Below are positions 8,104-16,010 of a stretch of 28,583 nucleotides of DNA, in pieces. Source of the stretch: Salegentibacter sp. (GTDB taxonomy: Bacteria; Bacteroidota; Bacteroidia; Flavobacteriales; Flavobacteriaceae). Location of the stretch: contig JAGXIG010000020.1 in NCBI GenBank assembly GCA_024635815.1, forward strand, positions 1 through 28,583, written 5' to 3'. A program made the position numbers and the translations under genes. Positions within the stretch are counted from its first letter, which is position 1. Every line of letters begins with the position of its first letter. The notes below the pieces were generated by a model that was given only the letters and a program-made list of their open reading frames with translations, searched no databases and was not told the DNA's origin.

Positions 8104-8337
8104 ATGTTAAAAGATATATTTGAAGGTATCGCTTACTTGTTTGAAGAGATATTATTCTATCCATTTGATTTACTAAGGGATTTGGAATTAGACTCCTGGT
8201 GGGCTGCAAACGCCTTAAATTTTATATTTATCCTTGTTGGTTTAGCTGCCTTTGCTTTCTGGATGAAACAACTTAAGCACTACAACGAACTTGATGATGA
8301 AGATCGCGATCCTACTGCACATTCGTTTTTAGGATAA
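8104..8337 (+). CDS. DUF6341 family small membrane protein
   Basis: The 77-residue protein has one clear membrane segment (about residues 38-58, rich in F, I, L and A) between an amphipathic N-terminal half and an acidic C-terminal tail ending DPTAHSFLG. The sequence pattern (FEGIAYLFEEILFYPFDLLR and DSWWAANALN) fits DUF6341, a small flavobacterial family without known function. Its last nine bases overlap the last nine bases of purD on the opposite strand. The gene has its own promoter and a terminator placed inside purD. Confidence 0.75.
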   Translation: MLKDIFEGIAYLFEEILFYPFDLLRDLELDSWWAANALNFIFILVGLAAFAFWMKQLKHYNELDDEDRDPTAHSFLG

Positions 8338-9603
8338 ATCAAAACCAAGATCTTTTCTATAATACATCTTATCAAAATGTAGTTTTTCTACATTTTGATA
8401 AGATTTTTTTAGTGCTTCTTTGTAATCTTTTCCAAAAGAAGTCACAGCAATCACCCGGCCACCGCTGGTTACAACTTTATCACCCTCAAATTTGGTTCCT
8501 GCGTGAAAAACGATGGAATCTTCTACTTTATCAAATCCCGTGATTTCTTTAGATTTTTCGTAAGCTTCAGGATAACCGCCAGATACCAGCATTACCGTAG
8601 TTGCTGCGCGTTCATCAATTTCAATAGTAGTCTCATTTAATTTTCCTTCGGAAACCTTTTCAAAAATATCTACTAAATCTGATTTGATTCGCGGAAGCAC
8701 AACTTCCGTCTCCGGATCACCCATTCGCACATTATATTCTATCACATAAGGTTCATTTTTCACCATTATCAGGCCAATAAAAACAAAACCCTTATAATCG
8801 ATATCCTCTTCCTGTAAGCCTTTAACCGTAGGTTTTACAATCCGTTCCTCAATCTTTCGCATCAATTCTTCATCCGCAAAAGGAACTGGTGAAATCGCAC
8901 CCATCCCTCCGGTATTTAAGCCGGTGTCGCCTTCACCAATTCGCTTGTAATCTTTAGCGGTAGGCAGGATTTTATAATTTTTCCCATCTGTAAGTACGAA
9001 AACGCTTAGCTCAATTCCGTCTAAAAATTCCTCGATCACCACTTTGGCGCTGGCGGCACCAAATTTCTTTTCGGCCAGCATATTTTGTAGTTCCTGTTTC
9101 GCTTCTTCAAGATCGTTTAAAATTAAAACACCTTTCCCAGCTGCCAGTCCATCGGCTTTTAAAACATACGGCGGATTTAAAGTTTCCAGAAATTCTTTTC
9201 CGGCTTCCAGGCTTTTTTCGGTAAAGCTCTCGTAAGCTGCGGTAGGAATTTTGTGCATCGCCATAAACTCCTTTGCGCGCTCTTTACTTCCTTCCAAAAG
9301 AGCCCCGCGTTTTGATGGGCCAATAACTTTTACCTGTTTTAGCGCTTCATCTTTCGCAAAGAAATCGGCGATTCCCTCTACCAATGGATCTTCAGGGCCA
9401 ACTACCAGCATCTCAATTCCTTCGTTCAGCACAAAATCTTTAATCGCCTTAAAATCGGTTACTTTAAGTTCGATATTTTCAGCAATTTCAGCGGTTCCCG
9501 CGTTACCGGGAGCTACAAAAAGTTGAGTACATTTTGGGCTTTGAGCCAGTTTGTAAGCAAATGTATGTTCGCGTCCGCCGGCGCCGAGAATTAAAATTTT
9601 CAT
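8329..9603 (-). CDS. purD: Phosphoribosylamine--glycine ligase (GAR synthetase)
   Basis: The enzyme joins glycine to 5-phosphoribosylamine with ATP in the second step of purine synthesis. The 424-residue protein has the usual length and domains: an N-terminal domain with LILGAGGREHTFAYKLAQS and VGPEDPLVEGIADFF, an ATP-grasp core with KADGLAAGKGV, the signature RMGDPETEVVLPR (around residue 290), and a C-terminal domain with VSGGYPEAY. The ATG follows a promoter-like sequence by about 20 bases. The 3' end carries a 16-bp palindrome within the codons for SYQNVEKLHFDK, which acts as terminator for the convergent gene. Identification is certain. Confidence 0.97.
   Translation of the reverse strand: MKILILGAGGREHTFAYKLAQSPKCTQLFVAPGNAGTAEIAENIELKVTDFKAIKDFVLNEGIEMLVVGPEDPLVEGIADFFAKDEALKQVKVIGPSKRGALLEGSKERAKEFMAMHKIPTAAYESFTEKSLEAGKEFLETLNPPYVLKADGLAAGKGVLILNDLEEAKQELQNMLAEKKFGAASAKVVIEEFLDGIELSVFVLTDGKNYKILPTAKDYKRIGEGDTGLNTGGMGAISPVPFADEELMRKIEERIVKPTVKGLQEEDIDYKGFVFIGLIMVKNEPYVIEYNVRMGDPETEVVLPRIKSDLVDIFEKVSEGKLNETTIEIDERAATTVMLVSGGYPEAYEKSKEITGFDKVEDSIVFHAGTKFEGDKVVTSGGRVIAVTSFGKDYKEALKKSYQNVEKLHFDKMYYRKDLGFDLS
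8367..8410 (+). terminator. Terminator of the DUF6341 gene, inside the purD coding sequence
   Basis: TCTTATCAAAATGTAG (8367-8382), a TTTTT loop and CTACATTTTGATAAGA (8388-8403) form a perfect 16-bp stem, followed on the plus strand by seven T residues. It begins 29 bases after the DUF6341 stop. On the purD transcript the same stem is followed by GATGTATT rather than a U run, so it should stop only plus-strand transcription. Confidence 0.85.
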
Positions 9604-9627
9604 CCTGAAGTCATTTTAGTTATGCAC

Positions 9628-9659
9628 CAAAAATAATTGTTTGTAAATTGAAGCACCAA
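9628..9659 (-). promoter_or_regulatory. purD: Bacteroidota-type promoter for purD
   Basis: On the minus strand TTG (9657-9659) is separated by 21 bases from TATTTTTG (9628-9635), a full TAnnTTTG match. The predicted start near 9622 leaves a leader of about 20 bases before the purD ATG. Confidence 0.5.
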
Positions 9660-9688
9660 TTTTTTCTGATAAAAAAGCTTTTTCGCCC

Positions 9689-10996
9689 TTGGACTGGTTT
9701 ACACTCTCGTTGCAGCTTAAAAAATTCCCCATAAACCGGGCGCAAAAAACATTACAGGAAATACAGGAAATCCCTGAGGCAGATTATAGCGATTATATCT
9801 TTAAAAAACGCAAGGAAATCGTTGATTTTCATTTAAATAATAATGAATTTTATAAAAATTTCTTCGAAAAAAAACAATTTTCAAGCTGGGGCGAAGTGCC
9901 GGTTATGGCTAAAACCGATTTACAGCAGAAACTTCAAAACCGCCTGAGTAAAGGTTTTTCAAAATCTACAGCTTATATTGGTAAAACTTCAGGCAGTAGC
10001 GGTACGCCTTTTATTTTCGCCAAAGACAAATTTGCACATGCCTTGAGTTGGGCAGGATTCCAAGACCGATATCAATGGCACGATATTGACCTCAATAAAT
10101 CTTTGCAAGCCCGGTTTTATGGTATTCCGCTGGATTTCTACGGAAATATCCAGGAGCGCATTAAAGACCGCATTAGCTTGCGTAGAAGATTTCCCATTTT
10201 TAACCTGAGCGAACATAAAATGGAAAAGTTCCTGAACCGTTTTCAAAATTCCAACTTCAGTTATATTAACGGTTATACCAGCGCGGTACTTCTTTTCGCT
10301 AAATTCCTCGACCATAAAAAACTAATTTTAAAAGAAGTTTGCCCCAGCCTCAAACTTTGTATAGTCACTTCTGAAAGACTATTTGAGGATGATAAGAGTC
10401 TTATGAAAAAGGTTTTTGGTGTTCCTGTGGTGAATGAATATGGTGCCAGTGAGGTTGGACTCATCGCATTTGAAGATAAAGAAAATCAATGGATCGTTAA
10501 TGCTGAAGATCTCTTTGTGGAAATCCTTGATGAAAACAGTAATCCCGTACCCAATGGAACAGAAGGACGCATCGTGATAACTTCACTTTTTAACAAAGCC
10601 CACCCAATGATTCGTTATGACATTGGAGATAGCGGGATATTTTCAGAAAAAAGCACTGTTAAAAAACCAATTCTTGAGAAATTGATTGGACGTACCAACG
10701 ATATCGCCAAACTTCCCGATGGAAAAGTGGTACCGGGACTTACCTTCTATTACGTTACCAAAAGTATTATTGAGGATACCGGAAGTATCAAGGAATTTGT
10801 GATCAATCAAAAGGCTCCAGATTCTTTTAAAATTGAATATGTAAGTAAAACCGATTTTTCTAAAAACCAGAAACAAAAAATATTGCAGGCCATTGAAACA
10901 TACGTAGGTAAAAACCTGAAAGTCACATTTGAAAGAAAAGACAAGCTTATAAGAAGTAAAAGCGGAAAGTTAAAACAGTTTACTTCAGATTTGTAA
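9689..10996 (+). CDS. CapK/PaaK-like AMP-binding (phenylacetate-CoA ligase family) protein
   Basis: The protein of 435 residues belongs to the adenylate-forming superfamily. The ATP-binding loop KTSGSSGTP is at residues 99-107, EYGASEVG forms the adenylation motif near 250, and IGRTNDIAKLPDGK marks the hinge before the small C-terminal domain. Relatives called CapK occur in capsule and exopolysaccharide clusters, where they are thought to activate or transfer acyl groups, while true phenylacetate-CoA ligases act in aromatic degradation; no paa genes are near. No ATG precedes the conserved DWFTLSLQL start and an in-frame stop lies at 9644-9646, so TTG at 9689 is the best start. It converges on the surface-glycan operon, consistent with a polysaccharide role. 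Confidence 0.82.
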   Translation: MDWFTLSLQLKKFPINRAQKTLQEIQEIPEADYSDYIFKKRKEIVDFHLNNNEFYKNFFEKKQFSSWGEVPVMAKTDLQQKLQNRLSKGFSKSTAYIGKTSGSSGTPFIFAKDKFAHALSWAGFQDRYQWHDIDLNKSLQARFYGIPLDFYGNIQERIKDRISLRRRFPIFNLSEHKMEKFLNRFQNSNFSYINGYTSAVLLFAKFLDHKKLILKEVCPSLKLCIVTSERLFEDDKSLMKKVFGVPVVNEYGASEVGLIAFEDKENQWIVNAEDLFVEILDENSNPVPNGTEGRIVITSLFNKAHPMIRYDIGDSGIFSEKSTVKKPILEKLIGRTNDIAKLPDGKVVPGLTFYYVTKSIIEDTGSIKEFVINQKAPDSFKIEYVSKTDFSKNQKQKILQAIETYVGKNLKVTFERKDKLIRSKSGKLKQFTSDL

Positions 10997-11116
10997 CCCC
11001 TCCGGCCTTTCGGCCACCCTGCCGGACGTAGTCATTCAGGCGGGCTTCCCATGAAAATAAGGGGAGGAGCTTTAGGGTTCCTGGAAAAGAATTCTGAAAC
11101 GGGTTTCAGAAAAGCT
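10997..11116. other. GC-rich intergenic segment with short palindromes between convergent genes
   Basis: After the CapK-like gene comes a stretch clearly richer in GC than its surroundings, with GGCC-TTTC-GGCC at 11004-11015 and a broken CCTG/CAGG pair. A compact hairpin follows: TTCTGAAAC (11092-11100), two bases, GTTTCAGAA (11103-11111). None has a convincing T run, so terminator function for either neighbour is only possible. No reading frame or known element was recognised. Confidence 0.4.
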
Positions 11117-11887
11117 TTAAATTCGCTTTATCTGTTTTCTCTTTACAAAAAAATGTTCCTTAAGAAAAACCACCATATATCCACTGCTTTTTAGGAAGTT
11201 AAAACCTAAAACTTTGCGGTAGATATTGAAATTATATTTCAGCATCTCCAACTTATTTCCTGAAATTGAACCCTTTCTCACCCGGTATTTCGCTAAACAT
11301 CTTTGGATCCCAATCGCCGGGCCGCCTTTTTTAACTGCTTCCAGCCAAAGCGCCCAGTCCTGTCTTTTCCTGATTTCTGGAGCGTAGATTTTTCCTAATT
11401 TTTTAACATTGTAAATTCCGGTAAGGTTGCCGAGGTAATTTGATTTTAACAGTTTTTGGTAGGTTAATATGGGGAGGGCTTCTATAATTTCGTTTCGTGA
11501 ATTGCCGTTTTCTTCCATTTGCTGATAGCAGGAAAAACAAACAGATGCATTCTGTTCCTGCATTACATCAAGCTGAATTTTCAGCTTCTTTGGCTTCCAT
11601 TGGTCATCTGCGTCAAGAAATGCTATAAAATCGCCCTGAGCAGCTTTAATTCCTTTATTTCGGCTTATTCCCGCGCCGGAATTCTTTTTATTCCTGAGAA
11701 TTTTAATTCGCGGATCTTTTATTTTAAGTTTTTCAGCTTTAGAAAGAGTAGTGTCTGAAGAAGCATCATCAATAATAAATAATTCCCAGGTGGGATAGGT
11801 TTGGGCGATGACTGAATTCACCGCGGCTTCAATAAATTTTTCCGCATTATAGGCGGGCATAATTACTGAAACCAACGGATTTTTCAT
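11117..11887 (-). CDS. Family 2 glycosyltransferase
   Basis: The 256-residue enzyme has the GT-A fold signatures of GT2: SVIMPAYNAEKFIEAAVNSV at the N-terminus, IIDDASSDTT for nucleotide binding, and the metal-binding DXD as FLDADDQW near residue 95. It transfers a sugar from a nucleotide donor, most likely at the cytoplasmic face of the inner membrane; there is no membrane segment apart from a weakly hydrophobic C-terminal patch with basic residues. It is last in the operon with the UDP-glucuronate decarboxylase, which ends 9 bases upstream, and with rfbC and rfbD, so rhamnose or xylose transfer to a surface polysaccharide is plausible but unproven. Confidence 0.92.
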   Translation of the reverse strand: MKNPLVSVIMPAYNAEKFIEAAVNSVIAQTYPTWELFIIDDASSDTTLSKAEKLKIKDPRIKILRNKKNSGAGISRNKGIKAAQGDFIAFLDADDQWKPKKLKIQLDVMQEQNASVCFSCYQQMEENGNSRNEIIEALPILTYQKLLKSNYLGNLTGIYNVKKLGKIYAPEIRKRQDWALWLEAVKKGGPAIGIQRCLAKYRVRKGSISGNKLEMLKYNFNIYRKVLGFNFLKSSGYMVVFLKEHFFVKRKQIKRI

Positions 11888-11896
11888 AAACTCTTT

Positions 11897-12886
11897 TTAA
11901 CGTCTTATATGGCTGGAAAAATCTTTATGCTCGCTTTTCTCAAGTTCTTCCGGGTTCAGGCTTTTAAAATAATCGTAAGTGATTTTCATCCCTTCGCTAC
12001 GGGATACTTTAGGTTCCCAACCTAAAATTTCTTTTGCACGGCTAATATCGGGCTGCCTTTTTAGCGGATCGTCTTTCGGGAGTTCTTTGTAAACCACTTT
12101 TTGATTGGTGCCGGTAAGTTTCAGGATTTCTTCAGCGAAATCTTTTATGGTGATTTCATCTGGATTTCCAATATTCACAGGATCGGAATAATCACTCAAT
12201 AGCAAGCGATAAATCCCCTCAACCTGATCGTCTACATAACAAAACGAACGTGTTTGTAAACCATCTCCAAAAATGGTAAGATCTTCACCACGCAAAGCCT
12301 GCCCAATAAAGGCAGGAATTACACGGCCATCGTTTAGTCGCATTCTGGGCCCGTAGGTATTAAAAATCCTGGCAATCCTGGTTTCCAAACCGTGAAAACG
12401 ATGATAGGCCATCGTTATGGATTCCTGAAAACGCTTGGCTTCGTCATAAACCCCACGCGGACCAATAGTGTTAACATTACCGTAATATTCTTCGTTTTGG
12501 GGATGAACCAGCGGATCTCCATAAACTTCAGAAGTTGAGGCTATCAAAATTCTCGCGTTCTTTTCTTTGGCCAAACCAAGGCAATGTAATGTTCCTACAG
12601 AACCAACTTTTAAAGTTTGAATCGGGATCTTTAAATAATCTATTGGGCTGGCGGGAGAAGCGAAATGTAGAATGTAATCTAATTCCCCGGGAACGTGAAC
12701 AAATTTGGTAATATCGTGATGAAAAAACTCAAAATCATCCAGTTTAAAAAGATGCTCAATATTCTTCACATCCCCGGTAATCAGGTTGTCCATCCCAATT
12801 ACTTTGTAGCCTTCCTTGATAAACCGGTCACATAAATGTGAGCCTAAAAAGCCGGCCGCACCGGTAATGAGTATTTTCTTTGCCAT
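11897..12886 (-). CDS. uxs: UDP-glucuronic acid decarboxylase (UDP-xylose synthase) type SDR
   Basis: This extended short-chain dehydrogenase would convert UDP-glucuronate to UDP-xylose (or a 4-keto intermediate) with bound NAD. The 329-residue protein has the Rossmann motif GAAGFLG (residues 9-15), STSEVYGDP with the decarboxylation-associated Glu120, [11 protein letters not shown] with Tyr147 and Lys151 of the YxxxK pair, and the C-terminal [11 protein letters not shown] typical of UXS enzymes and the ArnA dehydrogenase domain. Its own start is 41 bases after rfbD. No UDP-glucose dehydrogenase gene to supply the substrate is in the window. General SDR assignment is certain; the UXS subclass is very likely. 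Confidence 0.9.
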   Translation of the reverse strand: MAKKILITGAAGFLGSHLCDRFIKEGYKVIGMDNLITGDVKNIEHLFKLDDFEFFHHDITKFVHVPGELDYILHFASPASPIDYLKIPIQTLKVGSVGTLHCLGLAKEKNARILIASTSEVYGDPLVHPQNEEYYGNVNTIGPRGVYDEAKRFQESITMAYHRFHGLETRIARIFNTYGPRMRLNDGRVIPAFIGQALRGEDLTIFGDGLQTRSFCYVDDQVEGIYRLLLSDYSDPVNIGNPDEITIKDFAEEILKLTGTNQKVVYKELPKDDPLKRQPDISRAKEILGWEPKVSRSEGMKITYDYFKSLNPEELEKSEHKDFSSHIRR

Positions 12887-12927
12887 GTATTTAAGTTTGG
12901 TTTGAATTTAATGAAATTCTTTCTGAA

Positions 12928-13776
12928 TTAAGCATTTATCAGTATTTTGAGGCTCTCTTTCCAATCTAAAACCGGTTTTGCAAACCTTTGCTGAAGTTTA
13001 GTTTTATTCAACACACTGTATGCCGGTCTTGCGGCGATGGTTTTAAAATCGTTGCTTTCGTTTAATCGAATTTCTTCTGAATTTCCTGTGAATTCTAAAA
13101 TAGTCTTTGCAAATTCATACCAGGTTGCTTCGCCAAGATTGCTGAAATGGTACAAACCAAAATCTTTGTTTTCTGAAACTATTATTTCCAGCACAAATTC
13201 AGCGAGATCGTTAGCGTTAGTTGGCGTTCCGGTTTGGGAAGTGGTAATGTTTAGTTCGGCTTGCTCGTCAATTTTTCTAAGTATGGTTTTGTAAAAATTA
13301 TGCCCGAATTCTGAATACAACCACGAAGTCCTAAAAATAAAATGCTCTTTTAAAACCTCTGAGATAAATTGTTCTCCTTTAAATTTAGAAGCTCCATAAA
13401 CGTTTATAGGGTTAGTGGTATCAATTTCTTGATAAGGTTTTTCAGACTTCCCGTCAAAAACATAATCGGTTGAAAAATGAATTAAAATTGCACCGAATTC
13501 ATTACAAACCTCAGCGAGATTTTTAGCGCCTTCAGCATTAATTCTATAAGCTTTGTCTTTTTCAGACTCGGCTTTTTCAACATTAGTGTAGGCCGCGCAG
13601 TTAATTACCCATTCGAATTTCATACCGGAAAAAAGTTTTTTCAAATTCGATTTCTCAGTAATATCAGCTTCCGAAGAAGATTTAAATACAAAATTGAAAT
13701 CAGGATAATTCCCTGAAATCTTTTTAAAACAAGCACCTAATTGTCCATTGGCTCCGGTAACGAGAATATTTTTCAT
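12928..13776 (-). CDS. rfbD: dTDP-4-dehydrorhamnose reductase
   Basis: RfbD (RmlD) carries out the last step of dTDP-L-rhamnose synthesis, reducing the 4-keto group with NAD(P)H. The 282-residue sequence shows GANGQLG (residues 8-14), HFSTDYVFDG, the catalytic pair Tyr127 and Lys131 in YGASKFKGE, and RTSWLYSEFGHNF, all diagnostic. The start codon overlaps the stop of rfbC by four bases (ATGA), indicating translational coupling. rfbA and rfbB, which make the precursor, are not in this window and must be elsewhere if the pathway is complete. Confidence 0.95.
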   Translation of the reverse strand: MKNILVTGANGQLGACFKKISGNYPDFNFVFKSSSEADITEKSNLKKLFSGMKFEWVINCAAYTNVEKAESEKDKAYRINAEGAKNLAEVCNEFGAILIHFSTDYVFDGKSEKPYQEIDTTNPINVYGASKFKGEQFISEVLKEHFIFRTSWLYSEFGHNFYKTILRKIDEQAELNITTSQTGTPTNANDLAEFVLEIIVSENKDFGLYHFSNLGEATWYEFAKTILEFTGNSEEIRLNESNDFKTIAARPAYSVLNKTKLQQRFAKPVLDWKESLKILINA

Positions 13777-14318
13777 TGAAAAACCTCTTTAAAACAGGGT
13801 TGTTTTAAATCTTTGTCTGAAATTATCATTTCCTCCTCCGGGAACTCCCAGTCTATCGCTAGATCCTGATCGTTGTAAATGATACCAGCTTCATAACCCG
13901 GGTAGTAATATTCATCGCATTTATAAGCAAAAACTGAAGTTTCTGAAAGGGTCACAAATCCGTGGCCAAAACCTTTGGGAATATAGAGTTGGTATAAATT
14001 CTCATCGTCCAGTATAATTTTAAAACTCTGCTTAAACGTGGATGACTCCGGTCTTAAATCTACCACTACATCCAGTACTTTCCCATAAATAGCGCGTACC
14101 AGCTTAGTTTGTCCAAATTCGCCGGTTTGGAAGTGTATTCCTCGTAAAACGCCACGTTTGGAAATAGACTGGTTATCCTGAACAAATTCTTTTTCTATCC
14201 CTGTTAATTCTACAAATTTCTTTTTGTGATAGCTCTCCAGGAAAAGACCGCGTTTATCCCTAAAAACATCCGGTTTTATAATAAAACAGTCTTTTAAAGG
14301 TGATTCTTCAACATGCAT
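13773..14318 (-). CDS. rfbC: dTDP-4-dehydrorhamnose 3,5-epimerase
   Basis: RfbC (RmlC) epimerises dTDP-4-keto-6-deoxyglucose at C3 and C5 before the reduction by RfbD. The 181-residue cupin has GVLRGIHFQ with the catalytic His62, the DLRPESSTF strand, and PKGFGHGFVTLSE, and is of normal length. A second in-frame ATG two codons into the long form is not possible to exclude as start. It lies three bases after the DUF6909 gene and overlaps rfbD by four bases, so all are expressed together. Confidence 0.96.
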   Translation of the reverse strand: MHVEESPLKDCFIIKPDVFRDKRGLFLESYHKKKFVELTGIEKEFVQDNQSISKRGVLRGIHFQTGEFGQTKLVRAIYGKVLDVVVDLRPESSTFKQSFKIILDDENLYQLYIPKGFGHGFVTLSETSVFAYKCDEYYYPGYEAGIIYNDQDLAIDWEFPEEEMIISDKDLKQPCFKEVFQ

Positions 14319-14321
14319 AAA

Positions 14322-16004
14322 CTAAGATTTAAAAATTTGTTCCAGGATTTTTTCGGTAATCATATAGGTGGGTTTTACCCCGGTAGTCCCAAGGCCTCCC
14401 GAAGCCAACGTACTCCCGGTTTCCAACGGGTTATCTGAAGCGTAATAAGCGTACCTCACTTTAACTTTACTATTTATACTGCCTCTTAGTTTTGAAGCCG
14501 CCTGAATAGCTTTTTGATAATGCGCGCCTTCCATTTCGAGCCCGCCAACATTCCAGGTAGAATCGTGGAAAAATTTAAGGATATCCCGGTTTTGAAGGGA
14601 AGTCCCCAAAACGGTGATCATTGCGCCGTCAACAATGTCGATTCCGCTACCTTCAAGATCTTTCCGGCTAAGTTCATTTTTAAAGGGATAATTATCTGCA
14701 GTTCCTTCAAATAAATGGGCAGAAGGAATCATAATATCGCCTTTCCCACCTTCCAGGATACCTGCTTTTCCCATAATTGAGATAGATTCAACATTCATCT
14801 TAATCTCATTACCTTCAAAATTGTAAGGTTTAAGCAACTCATCCATGGTCTCGTAAGCCTGCTCTCCAAAAGCATAGTCCATCACAATAATTACTGGTGC
14901 TTTTTCTTCAGTTTTAATATCCCAGCTACCGTATTTACCATTCAATTTGGAAGTATCAAAAATTTGAACATCAATATTGGTACCGCTGTTATCTTCCAGG
15001 AAAGTCATTCCGTTATCAAGCCCGATTTTCATCACTTTACCTCGTAATACCCCGTTATCACTGTTACTAAGGGACTCATAAATTTCCAGTGGCTTTTTCT
15101 TTTTAAGCTCGGCTTTTAAGGCAGAAGGGGTATAAAGCGTGTTCATTACACTATGCATATTTGCACTAATAATGTGCAAGGGGCGGTGCATTAAATTCTC
15201 TTTTATAAGATGCTGTTTAATATTATCTGCCCAAATTTCGCCGTGAATATGGTGCCCCAAACGTTCGCGCAATACAGGGCTAAAAGTGATAATTCTTTTG
15301 TTGTTCTCTACCGTTTCTGCCATGGCTAGTTTTGCCAACCAGTAAATTATATGTAGAAAACGATCTGGATTCTCGGATAATGAAAATTTTGGATATATCT
15401 CCTGGACCTCATAGAAAGTTCGGCCTAGAATATTCGCGGTATGAGTTAAGGCAATTTCCCGTTGTGCCTGATCTAAAGGTTCTTCCTGTAAAACGGCTTT
15501 TTCCAGCTTCTGCCAATCACGGGTAACACTGCCTTCCTCATCTATAATTACCCGCCGCATTATTTTATGCGATTCTACGAACAAAAAAGTAAGGTGGGTA
15601 AGGATATCGTAGATCTCTGAGCGACCGCGAGTGATTTCAATATTCATTTGCTCATCGTCTATTCTATAACAGTTACGACGACGTTTTGGCGGAACGATAG
15701 GTTTAAAATGCGAATTTCCGTAGCCCTCATCGCTAGTAAGATTAATAAACCTGCATTCTTCAATACCTCTGGGGAGACGATCTACTACATAAAGTAAACC
15801 GTTTAATTCCGCTTTATCATCGCCAATAGAACCGTAGATCTCAGGGCGTAAAATTAGCAAAGCCTCCCGAAGTGTCTCGCCAGAAATTCCCATTGGTTTA
15901 TAAAATCCACGGTTAAAAAGATGGCGCATGGTAATGTACATGCGTTCTATAGCGTGGGTACTTTCCTGGGCACGGGTACGACCGAGTAATTTTAAGTTTA
16001 TCAT
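14322..16004 (-). CDS. DUF6909 family protein with nucleoside-phosphorylase-like C-terminal half
   Basis: The 560-residue soluble protein matches what I recall of DUF6909, a Bacteroidota family without known function. Residues 1 to about 330 are mostly helical and conserved in pattern but resemble nothing I can name. The C-terminal part (about 370-560) looks like the PNP/MTAN nucleoside phosphorylase fold: VIIVMDYAFGEQ, then IMGKAGILEGGKGDIMIPSA, which resembles the phosphate/base loop of these enzymes, and GGLEMEGAHYQKA, matching the ribose-binding MEME-G motif of MTA/SAH and AMP nucleosidases. It sits between the GH3-like gene (6 bases) and rfbC (3 bases). Nucleosidase or phosphorylase activity is inference. 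Confidence 0.68.
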   Translation of the reverse strand: MINLKLLGRTRAQESTHAIERMYITMRHLFNRGFYKPMGISGETLREALLILRPEIYGSIGDDKAELNGLLYVVDRLPRGIEECRFINLTSDEGYGNSHFKPIVPPKRRRNCYRIDDEQMNIEITRGRSEIYDILTHLTFLFVESHKIMRRVIIDEEGSVTRDWQKLEKAVLQEEPLDQAQREIALTHTANILGRTFYEVQEIYPKFSLSENPDRFLHIIYWLAKLAMAETVENNKRIITFSPVLRERLGHHIHGEIWADNIKQHLIKENLMHRPLHIISANMHSVMNTLYTPSALKAELKKKKPLEIYESLSNSDNGVLRGKVMKIGLDNGMTFLEDNSGTNIDVQIFDTSKLNGKYGSWDIKTEEKAPVIIVMDYAFGEQAYETMDELLKPYNFEGNEIKMNVESISIMGKAGILEGGKGDIMIPSAHLFEGTADNYPFKNELSRKDLEGSGIDIVDGAMITVLGTSLQNRDILKFFHDSTWNVGGLEMEGAHYQKAIQAASKLRGSINSKVKVRYAYYASDNPLETGSTLASGGLGTTGVKPTYMITEKILEQIFKS

Positions 16005-16010
16005 TTTTGA

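Noticed and set aside
9989..10315. 108-codon open frame on the minus strand
   Set aside because: It is antisense to the CapK-like gene, whose conserved motifs prove the plus strand is coding.
11092..11111. Nine-base-pair hairpin with a two-base loop between the CapK-like and glycosyltransferase genes
   Set aside because: The loop is too tight and neither side has a proper T run; terminator function is not supported, and it is only mentioned in the intergenic entry.
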